Assembly (NCBI RefSeq): GCF_002116905.1 | Contig: NZ_CP015118.1 | Span: 1,798,001-1,862,000, forward strand | DNA: 64,000 bases | Direction of reading: 5' to 3' | Source: Piscinibacter gummiphilus | GTDB taxonomy: Bacteria > Pseudomonadota > Gammaproteobacteria > Burkholderiales > Burkholderiaceae_C | Shown here: piece after piece, positions 53,499 through 62,528 of the stretch | Position numbering within the stretch: the stretch's first letter is position 1 | Layout of the letters: the number at the start of each line of letters is the position of its first letter | The notes under the pieces: model-generated | What the model saw: only the letters and a program-made list of their open reading frames with translations | What the model was told of the DNA's origin: nothing | Databases searched by the model: none | Made by a program: the position numbers and the translations under genes

Positions 53499-53990
53499 TC
53501 AGCGCCGGCGGTACGTCACGAAGGCGTAGCCGCGACCCTCGGGGTCGGTGTGCGCCTCGCGGGCGACCTCGTCGAAGGCCGCGCGGTCCCACGCGGGGAA
53601 GAACGCATCGGCGTCGTCGAAGGTGGCATCCACCTCGGTGAGCACCAGCTCGTGGGCGAGGGGAAGGGCCAGCGTGTAGAGTTGGGCGCCGCCGACGACG
53701 AACACCCGGGGCGAGCCGACGGCGAGCGCGAGCGCCGCGTCGAGCGACGTCACCACTTCGGCACCCTGCGCGGCGAAGGCCGCGTTGCGCGAGACGACGA
53801 TGTTGCGCCGCCCCGGCAGCGGGCGGAAGCGTTCGGGCAGCGAGTCCCAGGTCTTGCGGCCCATCACGACGGGGTGGCCCATCGTGGTGTGCTTGAAGTG
53901 CAGCTGGTCCTCGCGCGTGCGCCACAGCAGGTCGTTGCCGCGGCCGATCTCGCGGTGGCGGCCCACGGCCGCGATCAACGACAGCTGCAT
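53499..53990 (-). CDS. folA: Dihydrofolate reductase
   Basis: 163 residues from the ATG at 53990. SLIAAVGRHREIGRGNDLLW, then the catalytic acidic residue in REDQLHFK (matching Asp27 of Escherichia coli), TMGHPVVMGRKTWDSLPERFRPLPGR and VFVVGGAQLYTLALPLA. It reduces dihydrofolate to tetrahydrofolate. Its ATG overlaps the thyA stop by one base, so the enzyme pair that consumes and regenerates folate is coupled. Confidence 0.95.
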   Translation of the reverse strand: MQLSLIAAVGRHREIGRGNDLLWRTREDQLHFKHTTMGHPVVMGRKTWDSLPERFRPLPGRRNIVVSRNAAFAAQGAEVVTSLDAALALAVGSPRVFVVGGAQLYTLALPLAHELVLTEVDATFDDADAFFPAWDRAAFDEVAREAHTDPEGRGYAFVTYRRR

Positions 53991-54799
53991 CAGACGGCCA
54001 CCGGCGCCTTGATCGCCGCGTGGTGTTCGTAGCCCACGACCTCGAAGTCTTCGTATTCGTAGTCGAAGATCGAGGCCGGGCGGCGCTTGATGTTCAGCGT
54101 GGGGTAGGGGTGCGGCGTGCGCGACAGCTGCAGCGCCACCTGCTCGGTGTGGTTGCTGTAGATGTGGCAGTCGCCGCCGGTCCAGATGAAGTCGCCCACC
54201 TGCAGGTCGCACTGCTGCGCGATCATGTGCGTGAGCAGCGCGTAGCTGGCGATGTTGAACGGCACCCCGAGGAAGATGTCGGCGCTGCGCTGGTACAGCT
54301 GGCAGCTCAGGCGGCCCTCGGCCACGTAGAACTGGAAGAAGGCGTGGCACGGCATCAGCGCCATCTTCGAGAGGTCGGCCACGTTCCACGCGCTCACGAT
54401 GATGCGGCGCGAATCGGGGTTGGTCTTGAGCGTCTGGACGACGTCGGCGATCTGGTCGATGTGGCCGCCGTCCGGCGTGGGCCACGAGCGCCACTGCACG
54501 CCGTAGACCGGGCCCAGGTCGCCGTCGGGCTTCGCCCACTCGTCCCAGATGGTCACGCCGCGTTCCTGCAGCCACGTGGCGTTGCCGTCGCCGCGCAGGA
54601 ACCACAGCAGCTCGAGGATGATCGACTTCAGGTGCACCTTCTTCGTGGTGACGAGGGGGAAGCCCTCGTTCAGGTCGAAGCGCATCTGGTGGCCGAACAC
54701 GCTGCGCGTGCCCGTGCCGGTGCGGTCGCCCTTGGCCACGCCGTGTTCGGCCACGTGGCGCATGAAGTCTTCGTACTGGGAGCGGACAGGTCGGGTCAC
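53990..54799 (-). CDS. thyA: Thymidylate synthase
   Basis: 269 residues. The classical ThyA has RTGTGTRSVFGHQMRFDLNEGFPLVTTKK, the nucleophile Cys in MALMPCHAFFQFYV (about 150), the QRSADIFLGVPFNIASYALLTHMIA segment and the C-terminal hydrophobic end. It converts dUMP to dTMP with methylenetetrahydrofolate. It forms an operon with folA. Confidence 0.97.
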   Translation of the reverse strand: MTRPVRSQYEDFMRHVAEHGVAKGDRTGTGTRSVFGHQMRFDLNEGFPLVTTKKVHLKSIILELLWFLRGDGNATWLQERGVTIWDEWAKPDGDLGPVYGVQWRSWPTPDGGHIDQIADVVQTLKTNPDSRRIIVSAWNVADLSKMALMPCHAFFQFYVAEGRLSCQLYQRSADIFLGVPFNIASYALLTHMIAQQCDLQVGDFIWTGGDCHIYSNHTEQVALQLSRTPHPYPTLNIKRRPASIFDYEYEDFEVVGYEHHAAIKAPVAV

Positions 54800-54845
54800 G
54801 GGCGGGTTTCCAACGGACGGAACGGAGCGGGGATTATCCCAAGAA

Positions 54846-54874
54846 ACGAAAAAGGCGCCCCGGGAAGGCGCCTT
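54846..54874 (-). terminator. Terminator of the OmpA-like lipoprotein gene
   Basis: On the minus strand, AAGGCGCC/GGCGCCTT forms an 8-bp stem with a 7-base loop, followed by a T-rich stretch (TTTTTCG). It lies 20 bases after the stop of the gene at 54895 and before thyA. Confidence 0.85.
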
Positions 54875-54894
54875 CAGGGAGCGAGCGACGGGGA

Positions 54895-55554
54895 TCAGGC
54901 GGGCTCGCGCACGAAGATCTCGACGCGGCGGTTCTGCGCGCGGCCGGCTTCCGTGGTGTTGCTGGCGACGGGTTCGCGGTCGCCACGGCCGGCGGTCTGC
55001 ACGCGCGACGGGGCCACGCCGCGGCCGCTCAGGTAGTCGCGCACGCTCTGGGCGCGTTCGAGCGACAGCGGGTTGTTGATGGCCGCGTTGCCGGTGCTGT
55101 CGGTGTGGCCGATGATCGTGACCTCGGCCTTGGGGTCACCCTGCAGGCTGCTGGCGAAGCTGTCGAGCACGCCGCGCAGCTGCGGCTTGATGGCCGCGCT
55201 GTTGATGTCGAACGACACGTCGTTCGGCACGTTGATCTTCAGCTGGTTGTCCGACGTGCGGGTCACGTCGACGCCGGTGCCGGCCGTGGCCTGCTCCATC
55301 TGCTTCTTGCGGTCTTCCTGCTTCTTGCCCCACAGGTTGCCGGCGATGGCGCCCACGGCGCCGCCGATCGCGGCACCGGTGCCGGCGTTGCCGCCCGTGG
55401 CCGCGCTGATCACGGCGCCGCCCACGGCACCGATGCCGGCGCCGCCGGCGGTGCTCTTCTCGCGTTCGCTCATGTTTTCACAACCGGCGAGGAAGAGGGC
55501 GGCGGCACTCAGTGCCAGGACGGAGGTACGGAGGATGGGGGTGCTCTTGTTCAT
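54895..55554 (-). CDS. OmpA-family lipoprotein with glycine-zipper segment
   Basis: 219 residues from the ATG at 55554 (GGAGA about eight bases upstream). Lipobox LAGC (Cys25). Residues about 37-72 form a glycine-zipper (GGAGIGAVGGAVISAATGG...GAAIGGAVGAIAGN), which can insert in membranes. The C-terminal OmpA domain (about 105-215) has VSFDINSAAIKPQLRGVLDSFA, IGHTDSTGNAAINNPLSLERAQSVRDYL and NRRVEIFV. It is an outer-membrane lipoprotein that binds peptidoglycan, of the YiaD type. Probably single-gene. Confidence 0.92.
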   Translation of the reverse strand: MNKSTPILRTSVLALSAAALFLAGCENMSEREKSTAGGAGIGAVGGAVISAATGGNAGTGAAIGGAVGAIAGNLWGKKQEDRKKQMEQATAGTGVDVTRTSDNQLKINVPNDVSFDINSAAIKPQLRGVLDSFASSLQGDPKAEVTIIGHTDSTGNAAINNPLSLERAQSVRDYLSGRGVAPSRVQTAGRGDREPVASNTTEAGRAQNRRVEIFVREPA

Positions 55555-55649
55555 GTGAATGTTCTCCAGGCCTTCAGTAGGGATGGCTCTTGCATTGTGG
55601 ACCCGAGGTCCGGCATGACTGTAGGACAGAGTGAAAGACCGGTGTGGGT

Positions 55650-57440
55650 TCAGGCCTCGAACTGCAACGCGGCCAGCCTTGCATAGAGACCGCCCGCCGC
55701 CGCGAGTTCCGCATGCGTGCCGGTCTCGACGATGCGGCCGTGTTCCATCACGACGATGCGGTCGGCCCGCTGCACGGTGGCGAGGCGGTGGGCGATGACG
55801 ATGGTCGTGCGGTCCTTCATCGCGGACTCGAGCGCGGCCTGCACCATGCGTTCGCTTTCGGCGTCGAGGGCGCTCGTGGCTTCGTCGAGCAGCAGCAGCG
55901 GCGGGTTCTTCAGCATCGCGCGCGCGATGCTGATGCGCTGGCGCTGGCCGCCCGACAGGCGCACGCCGCGTTCGCCGAGGAAGGTCTTGTAGCCCTCGGG
56001 CAGCGCGCGGATGAAGTCGTCCGCGAACGCGGCCCTCGCGGCGGCGATCACCTCGTCGTCGCTCGCATCGGGGCGGCCGTAGCGGATGTTCTCCATCGCG
56101 TCGGCCGAGAAGATCACGCTGTCCTGCGGCACGATGCCGATGCGTCCCCGCAGCGCGTCGAGCGCGACCTGCGGCACCGGCACGCCGTCGAGCGCGATGC
56201 TGCCCGCGTCGGTGTCGTAGAAGCGCAGCAGCAGCTGCAGCACCGTGCTCTTGCCCGCACCGCTCGGCCCGACGAGGGCGAGCCGCTCGCCCGCACGCAC
56301 GTGCAGGGTGAAGTCGGCCAGGGCCAGTTGCTGCGGGCGCGAGGGGTAGCGGAAGTCGATGTGATCGAACGTCACGGCCGAACCGCCGCGGGTGGCCGGC
56401 AGCGCCACGGGGTTCGCGGGCGACACGATCGGCGAACGTTCGGCGAGCAGTTCCATCAGCCGCTCGGTGGCGCCGGCCGCGCGCAGCAGGTCGCCGTACA
56501 CCTCGGCCAGCACCGCGACGGAGCTGACCAGGATGGCCACGTACACCACCGTCTGCCCGAGGTGGCCCGCGCCGATCTGGCCGGCGATCACGGCCTGCGT
56601 GCCCTGGTACAGGCCCCACAGCAGCGCGCCGAACGTGGCGGTGATGATGAATGCGACGAGGCCCGAGCGCACCCGCGTGCGGCGGATCGCGGTGGCGAAG
56701 CCGGTCTCGGTGGCGGTGGTGAAGCGGGTGGTCTCGCGGTCCTCGGCCGTGTAGCTCTGCACCACCGGCACGGCGTTCAGCACCTCGGCCGCGATGGCGC
56801 TCGCGTCGGCCACGCGGTCCTGGCTGGCGCGCGAAAGCTTGCGAACGCGCCGGCCGAAGTACAGCGACGGCAGCACCACGAGCACGAGGATGCCCAGCAC
56901 CTGCGTCATCACCAGCGGGTTCGTGACGATGAGCATCAGCATCGCGCCGATGCCCATCACCGAGTTGCGCAGGCCCATGCTGAGGCTCGAGCCCACCACG
57001 GTCTGCACGAGCGTGGTGTCGGTCGTCAGGCGCGACAGCACCTCGCCGGTCTGCGTGGACTCGAAGAACGCGGGGCTCTGGCGCACGACGTGGGCATAGA
57101 CGGCGTTGCGCAGGTCGGCCGTCACCCGTTCGCCGAGCCACGACACCATGTAGAAGCGCGCCGCCGAGAACACGCCGAGCGCCGCGCCCACCGCGAACAG
57201 TGCCACGAAGTGTCCGCGCAGCGCGAGCACCCGCTGGCCGGGGTCGGCGGCGACGAGGCCCTGGTCGATCAGGGACTTCAGCGCGACCGGGAACACGAGG
57301 GTGCTCACCGCCGCCAGCACGAGGAACAGGCCCGCGAGCGCGATGCGCCCCCGGTACGGCCGCAGGAACGGACCGAGGCCGCTCAGCGAACGCACGTTGC
57401 GGGCAGGGGCGGGTGCGGCGGAGTCGGGGGTGGCGGTCAT
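55650..57440 (-). CDS. ABC-type multidrug/lipid exporter (MsbA-like half transporter)
   Basis: 596 residues from the ATG at 57440 (an in-frame GTG at 57458 is possible). The six-helix ABC_membrane domain (about 35-320; FLRPYRGRIALAGLFLVLAAVST) is fused to an ATPase domain with Walker A GPSGAGKST, Q-loop PQDSVIFS, signature LSGGQRQRISIARAML, Walker B LLLLDEATSALD and H-loop IVIAHRLAT. It should form a homodimer that flips lipids or drugs. The gene is divergent from the MarR efflux operon; 99 bases separate the start codons and may hold shared control. Confidence 0.92.
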   Translation of the reverse strand: MTATPDSAAPAPARNVRSLSGLGPFLRPYRGRIALAGLFLVLAAVSTLVFPVALKSLIDQGLVAADPGQRVLALRGHFVALFAVGAALGVFSAARFYMVSWLGERVTADLRNAVYAHVVRQSPAFFESTQTGEVLSRLTTDTTLVQTVVGSSLSMGLRNSVMGIGAMLMLIVTNPLVMTQVLGILVLVVLPSLYFGRRVRKLSRASQDRVADASAIAAEVLNAVPVVQSYTAEDRETTRFTTATETGFATAIRRTRVRSGLVAFIITATFGALLWGLYQGTQAVIAGQIGAGHLGQTVVYVAILVSSVAVLAEVYGDLLRAAGATERLMELLAERSPIVSPANPVALPATRGGSAVTFDHIDFRYPSRPQQLALADFTLHVRAGERLALVGPSGAGKSTVLQLLLRFYDTDAGSIALDGVPVPQVALDALRGRIGIVPQDSVIFSADAMENIRYGRPDASDDEVIAAARAAFADDFIRALPEGYKTFLGERGVRLSGGQRQRISIARAMLKNPPLLLLDEATSALDAESERMVQAALESAMKDRTTIVIAHRLATVQRADRIVVMEHGRIVETGTHAELAAAGGLYARLAALQFEA

Positions 57441-57503
57441 GCGGCGCAGTGTAGCCACCTCGGGTTTCTACGGAGTTCTGCAACGTTCTTCACATTCAAA
57501 GCC

Positions 57504-57532
57504 TTGACAATGTTTGCCTAGGCATCTAAATT
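57504..57532 (+). promoter_or_regulatory. Sigma-70 promoter with MarR-type operator, probably leaderless marR start
   Basis: TTGACA (57504-57509) and TAAATT (57527-57532) are 17 bases apart. The perfect palindrome TGCCTAGGCA (57515-57524) lies in the spacer, so bound repressor would block polymerase. The expected start, about seven bases after the -10, coincides with the ATG at 57540, and no Shine-Dalgarno sequence is present. Confidence 0.75.
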
Positions 57533-57539
57533 TCAGCCC

Positions 57540-58022
57540 ATGCCACAAGACCGCGTCCCCGCCGATTTCTACGAGGCCAACCAGTACGCCACCGAGGCCA
57601 GCGTGGGCTACCTCATGCGCCGGGTGCTGCTGAGCCTCACGCAGCAGACCGGCAAACTGCTGGAACCGGTGGGCCTCACGTCCGCCCAGTGGGCGCCCAT
57701 GTTCAAGATGCACGAGGGCAAGGCCACCACCGTCGCCGAACTCGCCCGGGTGCTGCAGATGGACCCCGGTGCCACCACCCGACTGCTCGACCGCCTGGAA
57801 GCCAAGGGCCTGTGCCGCCGCGTGCGCTCCGACCAGGACCGCCGCGTCGTCAACCTCGAACTCACGCCCGAGGGCACCGAGGTGGCGGGGCACATCCCCG
57901 TTGCCCTGTCCGAGGTCATGAACGCCCACCTCGCCGGCTTCTCGCGCGACGAATGGCAGACCCTCAAGTCGTACCTCCAGCGAATGATCGACAACGGCGA
58001 GGGGATCCACGATGGCTGCTGA
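57540..58022 (+). CDS. MarR-family transcriptional regulator
   Basis: 160 residues. The N-terminal dimer helices are followed by a winged helix (about 55-125): VGLTSAQWAPMFKMHEG, TVAELARVLQMDPGATTRLLDRLEAKGLCRRVRSDQDRRVVNLELTPEG. It probably represses itself and the efflux operon by binding TGCCTAGGCA at 57515 and 58061. Ligands are likely phenolic or antimicrobial compounds, as for EmrR/MarR relatives; not readable here. No ribosome binding site is visible, consistent with a leaderless message. Confidence 0.92.
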   Translation: MPQDRVPADFYEANQYATEASVGYLMRRVLLSLTQQTGKLLEPVGLTSAQWAPMFKMHEGKATTVAELARVLQMDPGATTRLLDRLEAKGLCRRVRSDQDRRVVNLELTPEGTEVAGHIPVALSEVMNAHLAGFSRDEWQTLKSYLQRMIDNGEGIHDGC

Positions 58023-58060
58023 CACCGATTCCCAGGGGCGATTTTTTTCGTCCGATTCAA

Positions 58061-58070
58061 TGCCTAGGCA
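58061..58070. promoter_or_regulatory. Second MarR operator in front of the efflux genes
   Basis: TGCCTAGGCA is repeated exactly, followed again by a TAAA at the same offset (58073-58076). It lies 39 bases after the marR stop and 38 bases before the nodT start, so the efflux genes may have their own regulated promoter. Confidence 0.72.
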
Positions 58071-58107
58071 GTTAAAGCCCAATCAAATTTCTTCCAGGAT
58101 GTTCGAG

Positions 58108-59586
58108 ATGAACCCCGCCATCGATTCCCCCGCCGAGATGCCCCGCCACGGGGGCTGGCTCGCCGCCTCTGCCCTGATCGCCGCGCTGGCCTCGACACTC
58201 GTGCTGACCCTCGCGGGCTGCGCCAGCTCGGCCGGCATCGCGCCGCGCAGCGCCGAGATCGCGCCCGAGTCGGTCGGCCTGCCCGCCAGCGCCCCGGCCG
58301 CCGCCGTTGCACCGCGGCTCGACGAAGCCTGGTGGACCGGCCTCGGCGACCCCGTGCTCGACGGCCTCGTGCAGAAGGCCCTCGCCGGCAGCCCCACGCT
58401 GAAGGTGGCGCAGGCCCGCCTCGACCGTGCCGTGGCCGGCGCCGACAGCGCACGCGCCAACGACGGGATCCAGGGGGACGTGAAGCTCGAGGCCACCCGC
58501 CAGCGCTACACCGAGAACGGCATGATCCCGAAGCCGCTCGCCGGCTCCATCGAGAACAGCGGCACGATCCAGGCGAGCGCCTCGTACGAGATCGACTTCT
58601 TCGGCAAGCACCGCAAGGCCATCGAATCGGCCGTGGGCGTGCAGCGCGCCACCGAGGCCGACATGGCCGCCGCGCGCCTCGTGCTCGCGAGCCAGGTCAG
58701 CCGCAACTACCTGCAGCTTGCCCGCCTGTTCGAGCAGCGCGAGGTGGCCGTGCGCGCGCTGGCCCAGCGCGACGAGATGCTCGGCCTGATCCGCCAGCGC
58801 GTGGCCGCCGGCCTCGACACGAACGTGGAACTGCGCCAGGGTGAAGGCGCATTGCCCGAGACCCGCCAGGCGGTCGAGGTGCTCGACGAACAGATCGCGC
58901 TGACGCGCCACGCGCTCGCCGCACTGACCGTGCAGGCGCCGTCCGCCCTGAACGACCTCGTGCCGCGCCTGCAGAACCTGCACGGCTTCACGTTGCCCGA
59001 CACGCTGCCCGCCGACCTGATCGCTCGCCGTCCCGACGTGAGCGCCGCCCGCTGGCGCGTCGAGGCGGCCGCGAAGGACAGCCAGTCCTTCAAGACGCAG
59101 TTCTATCCGAACGTCAACCTCGTCGCCTTCGCCGGCTTCTCGAGCATCGGCCTCGACCGGCTGCTCCAGAGCGGCAGCCAGCAGTACGGCATCGGCCCGG
59201 CCATCCACCTGCCCCTGTTCGACCAGGCTCGCCTGCGCGCCGGCCTGCGCGGCAAGACCGCCGACGTCGACGCCGCGGTGGAGACCTACAACGGCGCCGT
59301 GATCGACGCCGTGCGCGACGTGGCCGACCAGCTCGCCTCGGCACGTGCCGTCGCCCGCCAGCAGAACGAACAGCAGCAGGCCGGGGTCGCCGCCGAAGCG
59401 GCGTACGACCTGGCCACGCAGCGGTACAAGGCCGGCCTCGGCACGTACCTCACCGTGCTGAACGCGGAGTCCAACGTGCTGCAGCAGCGCCGCTCGGCCG
59501 CCGACCTGCGGGCCCGCGCGCTCGATGTGCAGGTGTCGCTGGCCCGCGCCCTCGGCGGCGGCTACGTCGGCCCGCAAGTCCACTGA
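58108..59586 (+). CDS. NodT-type outer-membrane efflux lipoprotein
   Basis: 492 residues from the ATG at 58108, with AGGA eight bases upstream; the ATG at 58099 is closer to that site and less likely. Lipobox LAGC. It has two outer-membrane efflux (OEP) repeats typical of TolC-family proteins: DEAWWTGLGDPVLDGLVQKAL, YEIDFFGKHRKAIES, VASQVSRNYLQLA-type ASQVSRNYLQLARL and ADLIARRPDVSAARWRVEAA, ending with RYKAGLGTYLTVLNAESNVL. It forms the outer-membrane channel for the EmrAB-like pump encoded next. Confidence 0.92.
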   Translation: MNPAIDSPAEMPRHGGWLAASALIAALASTLVLTLAGCASSAGIAPRSAEIAPESVGLPASAPAAAVAPRLDEAWWTGLGDPVLDGLVQKALAGSPTLKVAQARLDRAVAGADSARANDGIQGDVKLEATRQRYTENGMIPKPLAGSIENSGTIQASASYEIDFFGKHRKAIESAVGVQRATEADMAAARLVLASQVSRNYLQLARLFEQREVAVRALAQRDEMLGLIRQRVAAGLDTNVELRQGEGALPETRQAVEVLDEQIALTRHALAALTVQAPSALNDLVPRLQNLHGFTLPDTLPADLIARRPDVSAARWRVEAAAKDSQSFKTQFYPNVNLVAFAGFSSIGLDRLLQSGSQQYGIGPAIHLPLFDQARLRAGLRGKTADVDAAVETYNGAVIDAVRDVADQLASARAVARQQNEQQQAGVAAEAAYDLATQRYKAGLGTYLTVLNAESNVLQQRRSAADLRARALDVQVSLARALGGGYVGPQVH

Positions 59587-59642
59587 ACGTTTCGACCTTC
59601 ACACACCAGAACAGAACACCCGTCGCACCGGAGTCCCCCGCC

Positions 59643-60938
59643 ATGAATGCCCCGCAAACCCAAAGCCCCGAGTCCAACCCGCAACGCAAGAAGGCGCTGA
59701 CCGCCGTGGCCGCCGTGGTCGCCGTGGCCGGCATCGCCTATGGCGCGTACTACGCGCTCGTGCTGAACCACTTCGAATCCACCGACAACGCCTACGTGCA
59801 GGGCAACGTCGTGCAGCTGACCCCGCAGGTCGGCGGCACGGTGCTCGCCATCAACGCCGACGACACGGACTTCGTGAAGGCCGGCACGCCCCTCGTCAAG
59901 CTCGACACGGCCGACGCCCGCGTGGCGCTCGACCAGGCCGAGGCGCAGCTCGCGCAGACGGTGCGTGAAGTGCGCATCCTGTTCGCCAACAACGCGACGC
60001 TGCAGGCCCAGATCGCCCTGCGCGAAGCCGACCAGGCCCGTGCCGAGAGCGACCTGCTCCGAGCGCAGGACGACCTCGCCCGCCGCGCCCCGCTGGTGGC
60101 CACCGGCGCCGTCGGCAAGGAAGAGTTCAACCACACCACGTCGCAGCTCGCCGCCGCCAAGAGTGCGGTGGCCGCGGCCAAGTCGGCCGTGCTGGCCGCC
60201 CGCGAGCAGCTGACGTCGAACCAGTCCCTGACCGACAACACGTCGGTCGAGCAGCATCCGAACGTGCTGCGTGCCTCGGCCCGCGTGCGCGAGGCCTACC
60301 TCGCGCTCAAGCGCGCCGAACTGCCGTCGCCGGTGGATGGCTACGTCGCCAAGCGCAGCGTGCAGGTGGGCCAGCGCGTGCAGGCCGGCGCGCCGCTGAT
60401 GTCGGTCATCGCGCTCGACCAGGTGTGGGTCGACGCGAACTTCAAGGAAAGCCAGCTGCAGAACCTGCGCATCGGCCAGCCCGTTTCGCTGAAGGCCGAC
60501 CTGTACGGCAAGAAGGTCGAGTACCACGGCAAGATCGAAGGCCTCGGTGCCGGCACCGGCGCGGCCTTCGCGCTGCTGCCCGCGCAGAACGCCACCGGCA
60601 ACTGGATCAAGGTGGTGCAGCGCGTGCCGGTGCGCGTGTCGCTCGACCCGCGTGAACTCGCCGACCACCCGCTGCGCGTGGGCCTGTCGATGGACGCCAA
60701 GGTCGACATCAGCGACACCAGCGGCAAGATGCTCGCCGACGCCCCGCGCCGCGCGGCCGTCGCGCAGACCACGGTGTTCGACGAGGTCGACCGCATGGCC
60801 GACGACGAGGTGCGCCGCATCGTCGCGACGAACCTCGGCCGCGGCGCCAAGGCGCCGGCCCGCGCGGTGGCCGCGTCCGAACCCGCGCACAAGGGCGCCG
60901 CGGCGCCGGTGACCGCCCACGTCGCCATCGCGAAGTAA
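59643..60938 (+). CDS. emrA: HlyD/EmrA-type membrane fusion protein
   Basis: 431 residues. Single N-terminal helix (KALTAVAAVVAVAGIAYGAYYA), then a lipoyl/barrel-sandwich half (YVQGNVVQLTPQVGGTVLAINADDTDFVKAGTPLVKLD), a long alpha-hairpin (about 95-215), the second lipoyl half (RAELPSPVDGYVAKRSVQVGQRVQAGAPLMSVIAL) and a beta-barrel domain. It links the inner-membrane pump to the outer-membrane channel. It starts 56 bases after nodT and ends 19 bases before emrB. The Ala-rich tail of about 45 residues is unusual but not unique. Confidence 0.93.
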   Translation: MNAPQTQSPESNPQRKKALTAVAAVVAVAGIAYGAYYALVLNHFESTDNAYVQGNVVQLTPQVGGTVLAINADDTDFVKAGTPLVKLDTADARVALDQAEAQLAQTVREVRILFANNATLQAQIALREADQARAESDLLRAQDDLARRAPLVATGAVGKEEFNHTTSQLAAAKSAVAAAKSAVLAAREQLTSNQSLTDNTSVEQHPNVLRASARVREAYLALKRAELPSPVDGYVAKRSVQVGQRVQAGAPLMSVIALDQVWVDANFKESQLQNLRIGQPVSLKADLYGKKVEYHGKIEGLGAGTGAAFALLPAQNATGNWIKVVQRVPVRVSLDPRELADHPLRVGLSMDAKVDISDTSGKMLADAPRRAAVAQTTVFDEVDRMADDEVRRIVATNLGRGAKAPARAVAASEPAHKGAAAPVTAHVAIAK

Positions 60939-60957
60939 ACCGGCGGAGCGTTCCACC

Positions 60958-62517
60958 ATGTCGTCCCCCAACCCCCAGGGCGCCGCGCTGAAGCCGCTCA
61001 CCGGCAGCCAGCTGGTGCTCGGCACCATTGCGCTGTCGCTCGCCACGTTCATGAACGTGCTCGACAGCTCGATCGCGAACGTGTCGATCCCGGCGATCTC
61101 CGGCGACATGGGCGTGAGTCCGGCGCAGGGCACCTGGGTCATCACGTCGTTCGGCGTGGCCAACGCCATCTCGGTGCCGCTCACCGGCTGGCTCACGCAA
61201 CGCTTCGGCCCGGTCCGCCTGTTCACGGCCAGCATCCTCCTGTTCGTGCTGTCCTCCTGGCTCTGCGGCCTGGCCCCGAGCATCGGCCTGCTGATCGCGT
61301 TCCGCGTGCTGCAGGGCCTGGTCGCCGGTCCCATGATCCCGCTGTCGCAGACGCTGCTGCTGTCGAGCTACCCGCCCGCGAAGGCCGGCATGGCGATGGC
61401 CATGTGGGCGATGACGGTGCTGGTGGCGCCGGTGGTCGGGCCGTTGCTCGGCGGCTGGATCACCGACAACATCTCGTGGCCGTGGATCTTCTACATCAAC
61501 ATCCCGGTGGGCCTGGTGGCCGCGTCCATCACCTGGTCGATCTACCGCTCGCGCGATCCGGGTCCGAAGAAGGTCAAGCTCGACGTCGTGGGCCTCGCGC
61601 TGCTGGTGCTGTGGGTCGGCGCGCTGCAGGTCATGATCGACAAGGGCAAGGAACTCGACTGGTTCGAGTCCGGCGAGATCATCGCGCTGACGGTGGTCGC
61701 GGTGGTGGGCTTCCTGTTCTTCCTCGCGTGGGAGCTCACCGAGAAGAACCCGATCGTCGACCTGCGCCTCTTCAAGGGCCGCAACTTCTCGCTCGCGACC
61801 ATCTCGCTGTCGGTGGCCTACGGCCTCTTCTTCGGCAACGTGGTGCTGATGCCGCTGTGGCTGCAGCAGTACATGGGCTACACGGCCACCTGGGCGGGCA
61901 TCGCGCTCGCGCCGGTGGGGGTGCTCGCCATCGTGCTGTCGCCGTGGGTGGGCAAGAACGTGAGCAAGATCGACCCGCGGCGCCTGGCCACCGTGGCCTT
62001 CGTGGGCTTCGCGCTGGTGCTGTGGATGCGCTCGAAGTTCAACGTGCAGGCCGACCTCGCGACGATCCTGATCCCCACGGTCATCCAGGGCGCGGCGATG
62101 GCGTTCTTCTTCATCCCGCTGCAGGCCATCGTGTTCTCGGGCCTCACCCCGGACCGCATGCCCGCGGCCGCCGGCCTGAGCAACTTCGTGCGCATCACGG
62201 CCGGCGCGATGGGCACGTCGATCTTCACGACGGCGTGGGAGAACCGGGCGGTGATGCACCACGAGCACATCGCCGAGTCGGTCAACCGCGGCAACCAGGC
62301 GGCCAGCACCGCGCTCAGCCAGCTGGGCGCGGCGGGCTACTCACCGGACCAGGCGCTGGCCACGGTCAACCGGCTGGTCGACCAGCAGGCCTACACGCTG
62401 GCGGCCACGGACATCTTCTACCTGTCGGCGGTGCTGTTCGTGCTGCTGGTCGGGTTGGTGTGGACCACCAGACCGAAGATGGGCGGAGCCGCCGCCGACG
62501 TGGGCGGCGCGCACTGA
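60958..62517 (+). CDS. emrB: DHA2-family MFS efflux pump (EmrB/QacA type)
   Basis: 519 residues. Fourteen transmembrane helices by eye. MFS motif D1 LDSSIANVSIPAI near residue 30, motif C APVVGPLLGGWITD near 158, and the family pattern WPWIFYINIPVGLV. It is a drug/proton antiporter of the inner membrane that works with EmrA and the NodT channel. The conserved Asp in motif D1 (LDSSI) needed for proton coupling is present. It is the last gene of the MarR operon, ending 12 bases before the convergent DUF2917 gene. Confidence 0.94.
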   Translation: MSSPNPQGAALKPLTGSQLVLGTIALSLATFMNVLDSSIANVSIPAISGDMGVSPAQGTWVITSFGVANAISVPLTGWLTQRFGPVRLFTASILLFVLSSWLCGLAPSIGLLIAFRVLQGLVAGPMIPLSQTLLLSSYPPAKAGMAMAMWAMTVLVAPVVGPLLGGWITDNISWPWIFYINIPVGLVAASITWSIYRSRDPGPKKVKLDVVGLALLVLWVGALQVMIDKGKELDWFESGEIIALTVVAVVGFLFFLAWELTEKNPIVDLRLFKGRNFSLATISLSVAYGLFFGNVVLMPLWLQQYMGYTATWAGIALAPVGVLAIVLSPWVGKNVSKIDPRRLATVAFVGFALVLWMRSKFNVQADLATILIPTVIQGAAMAFFFIPLQAIVFSGLTPDRMPAAAGLSNFVRITAGAMGTSIFTTAWENRAVMHHEHIAESVNRGNQAASTALSQLGAAGYSPDQALATVNRLVDQQAYTLAATDIFYLSAVLFVLLVGLVWTTRPKMGGAAADVGGAH

Positions 62518-62528
62518 TCCGTCCGGAC

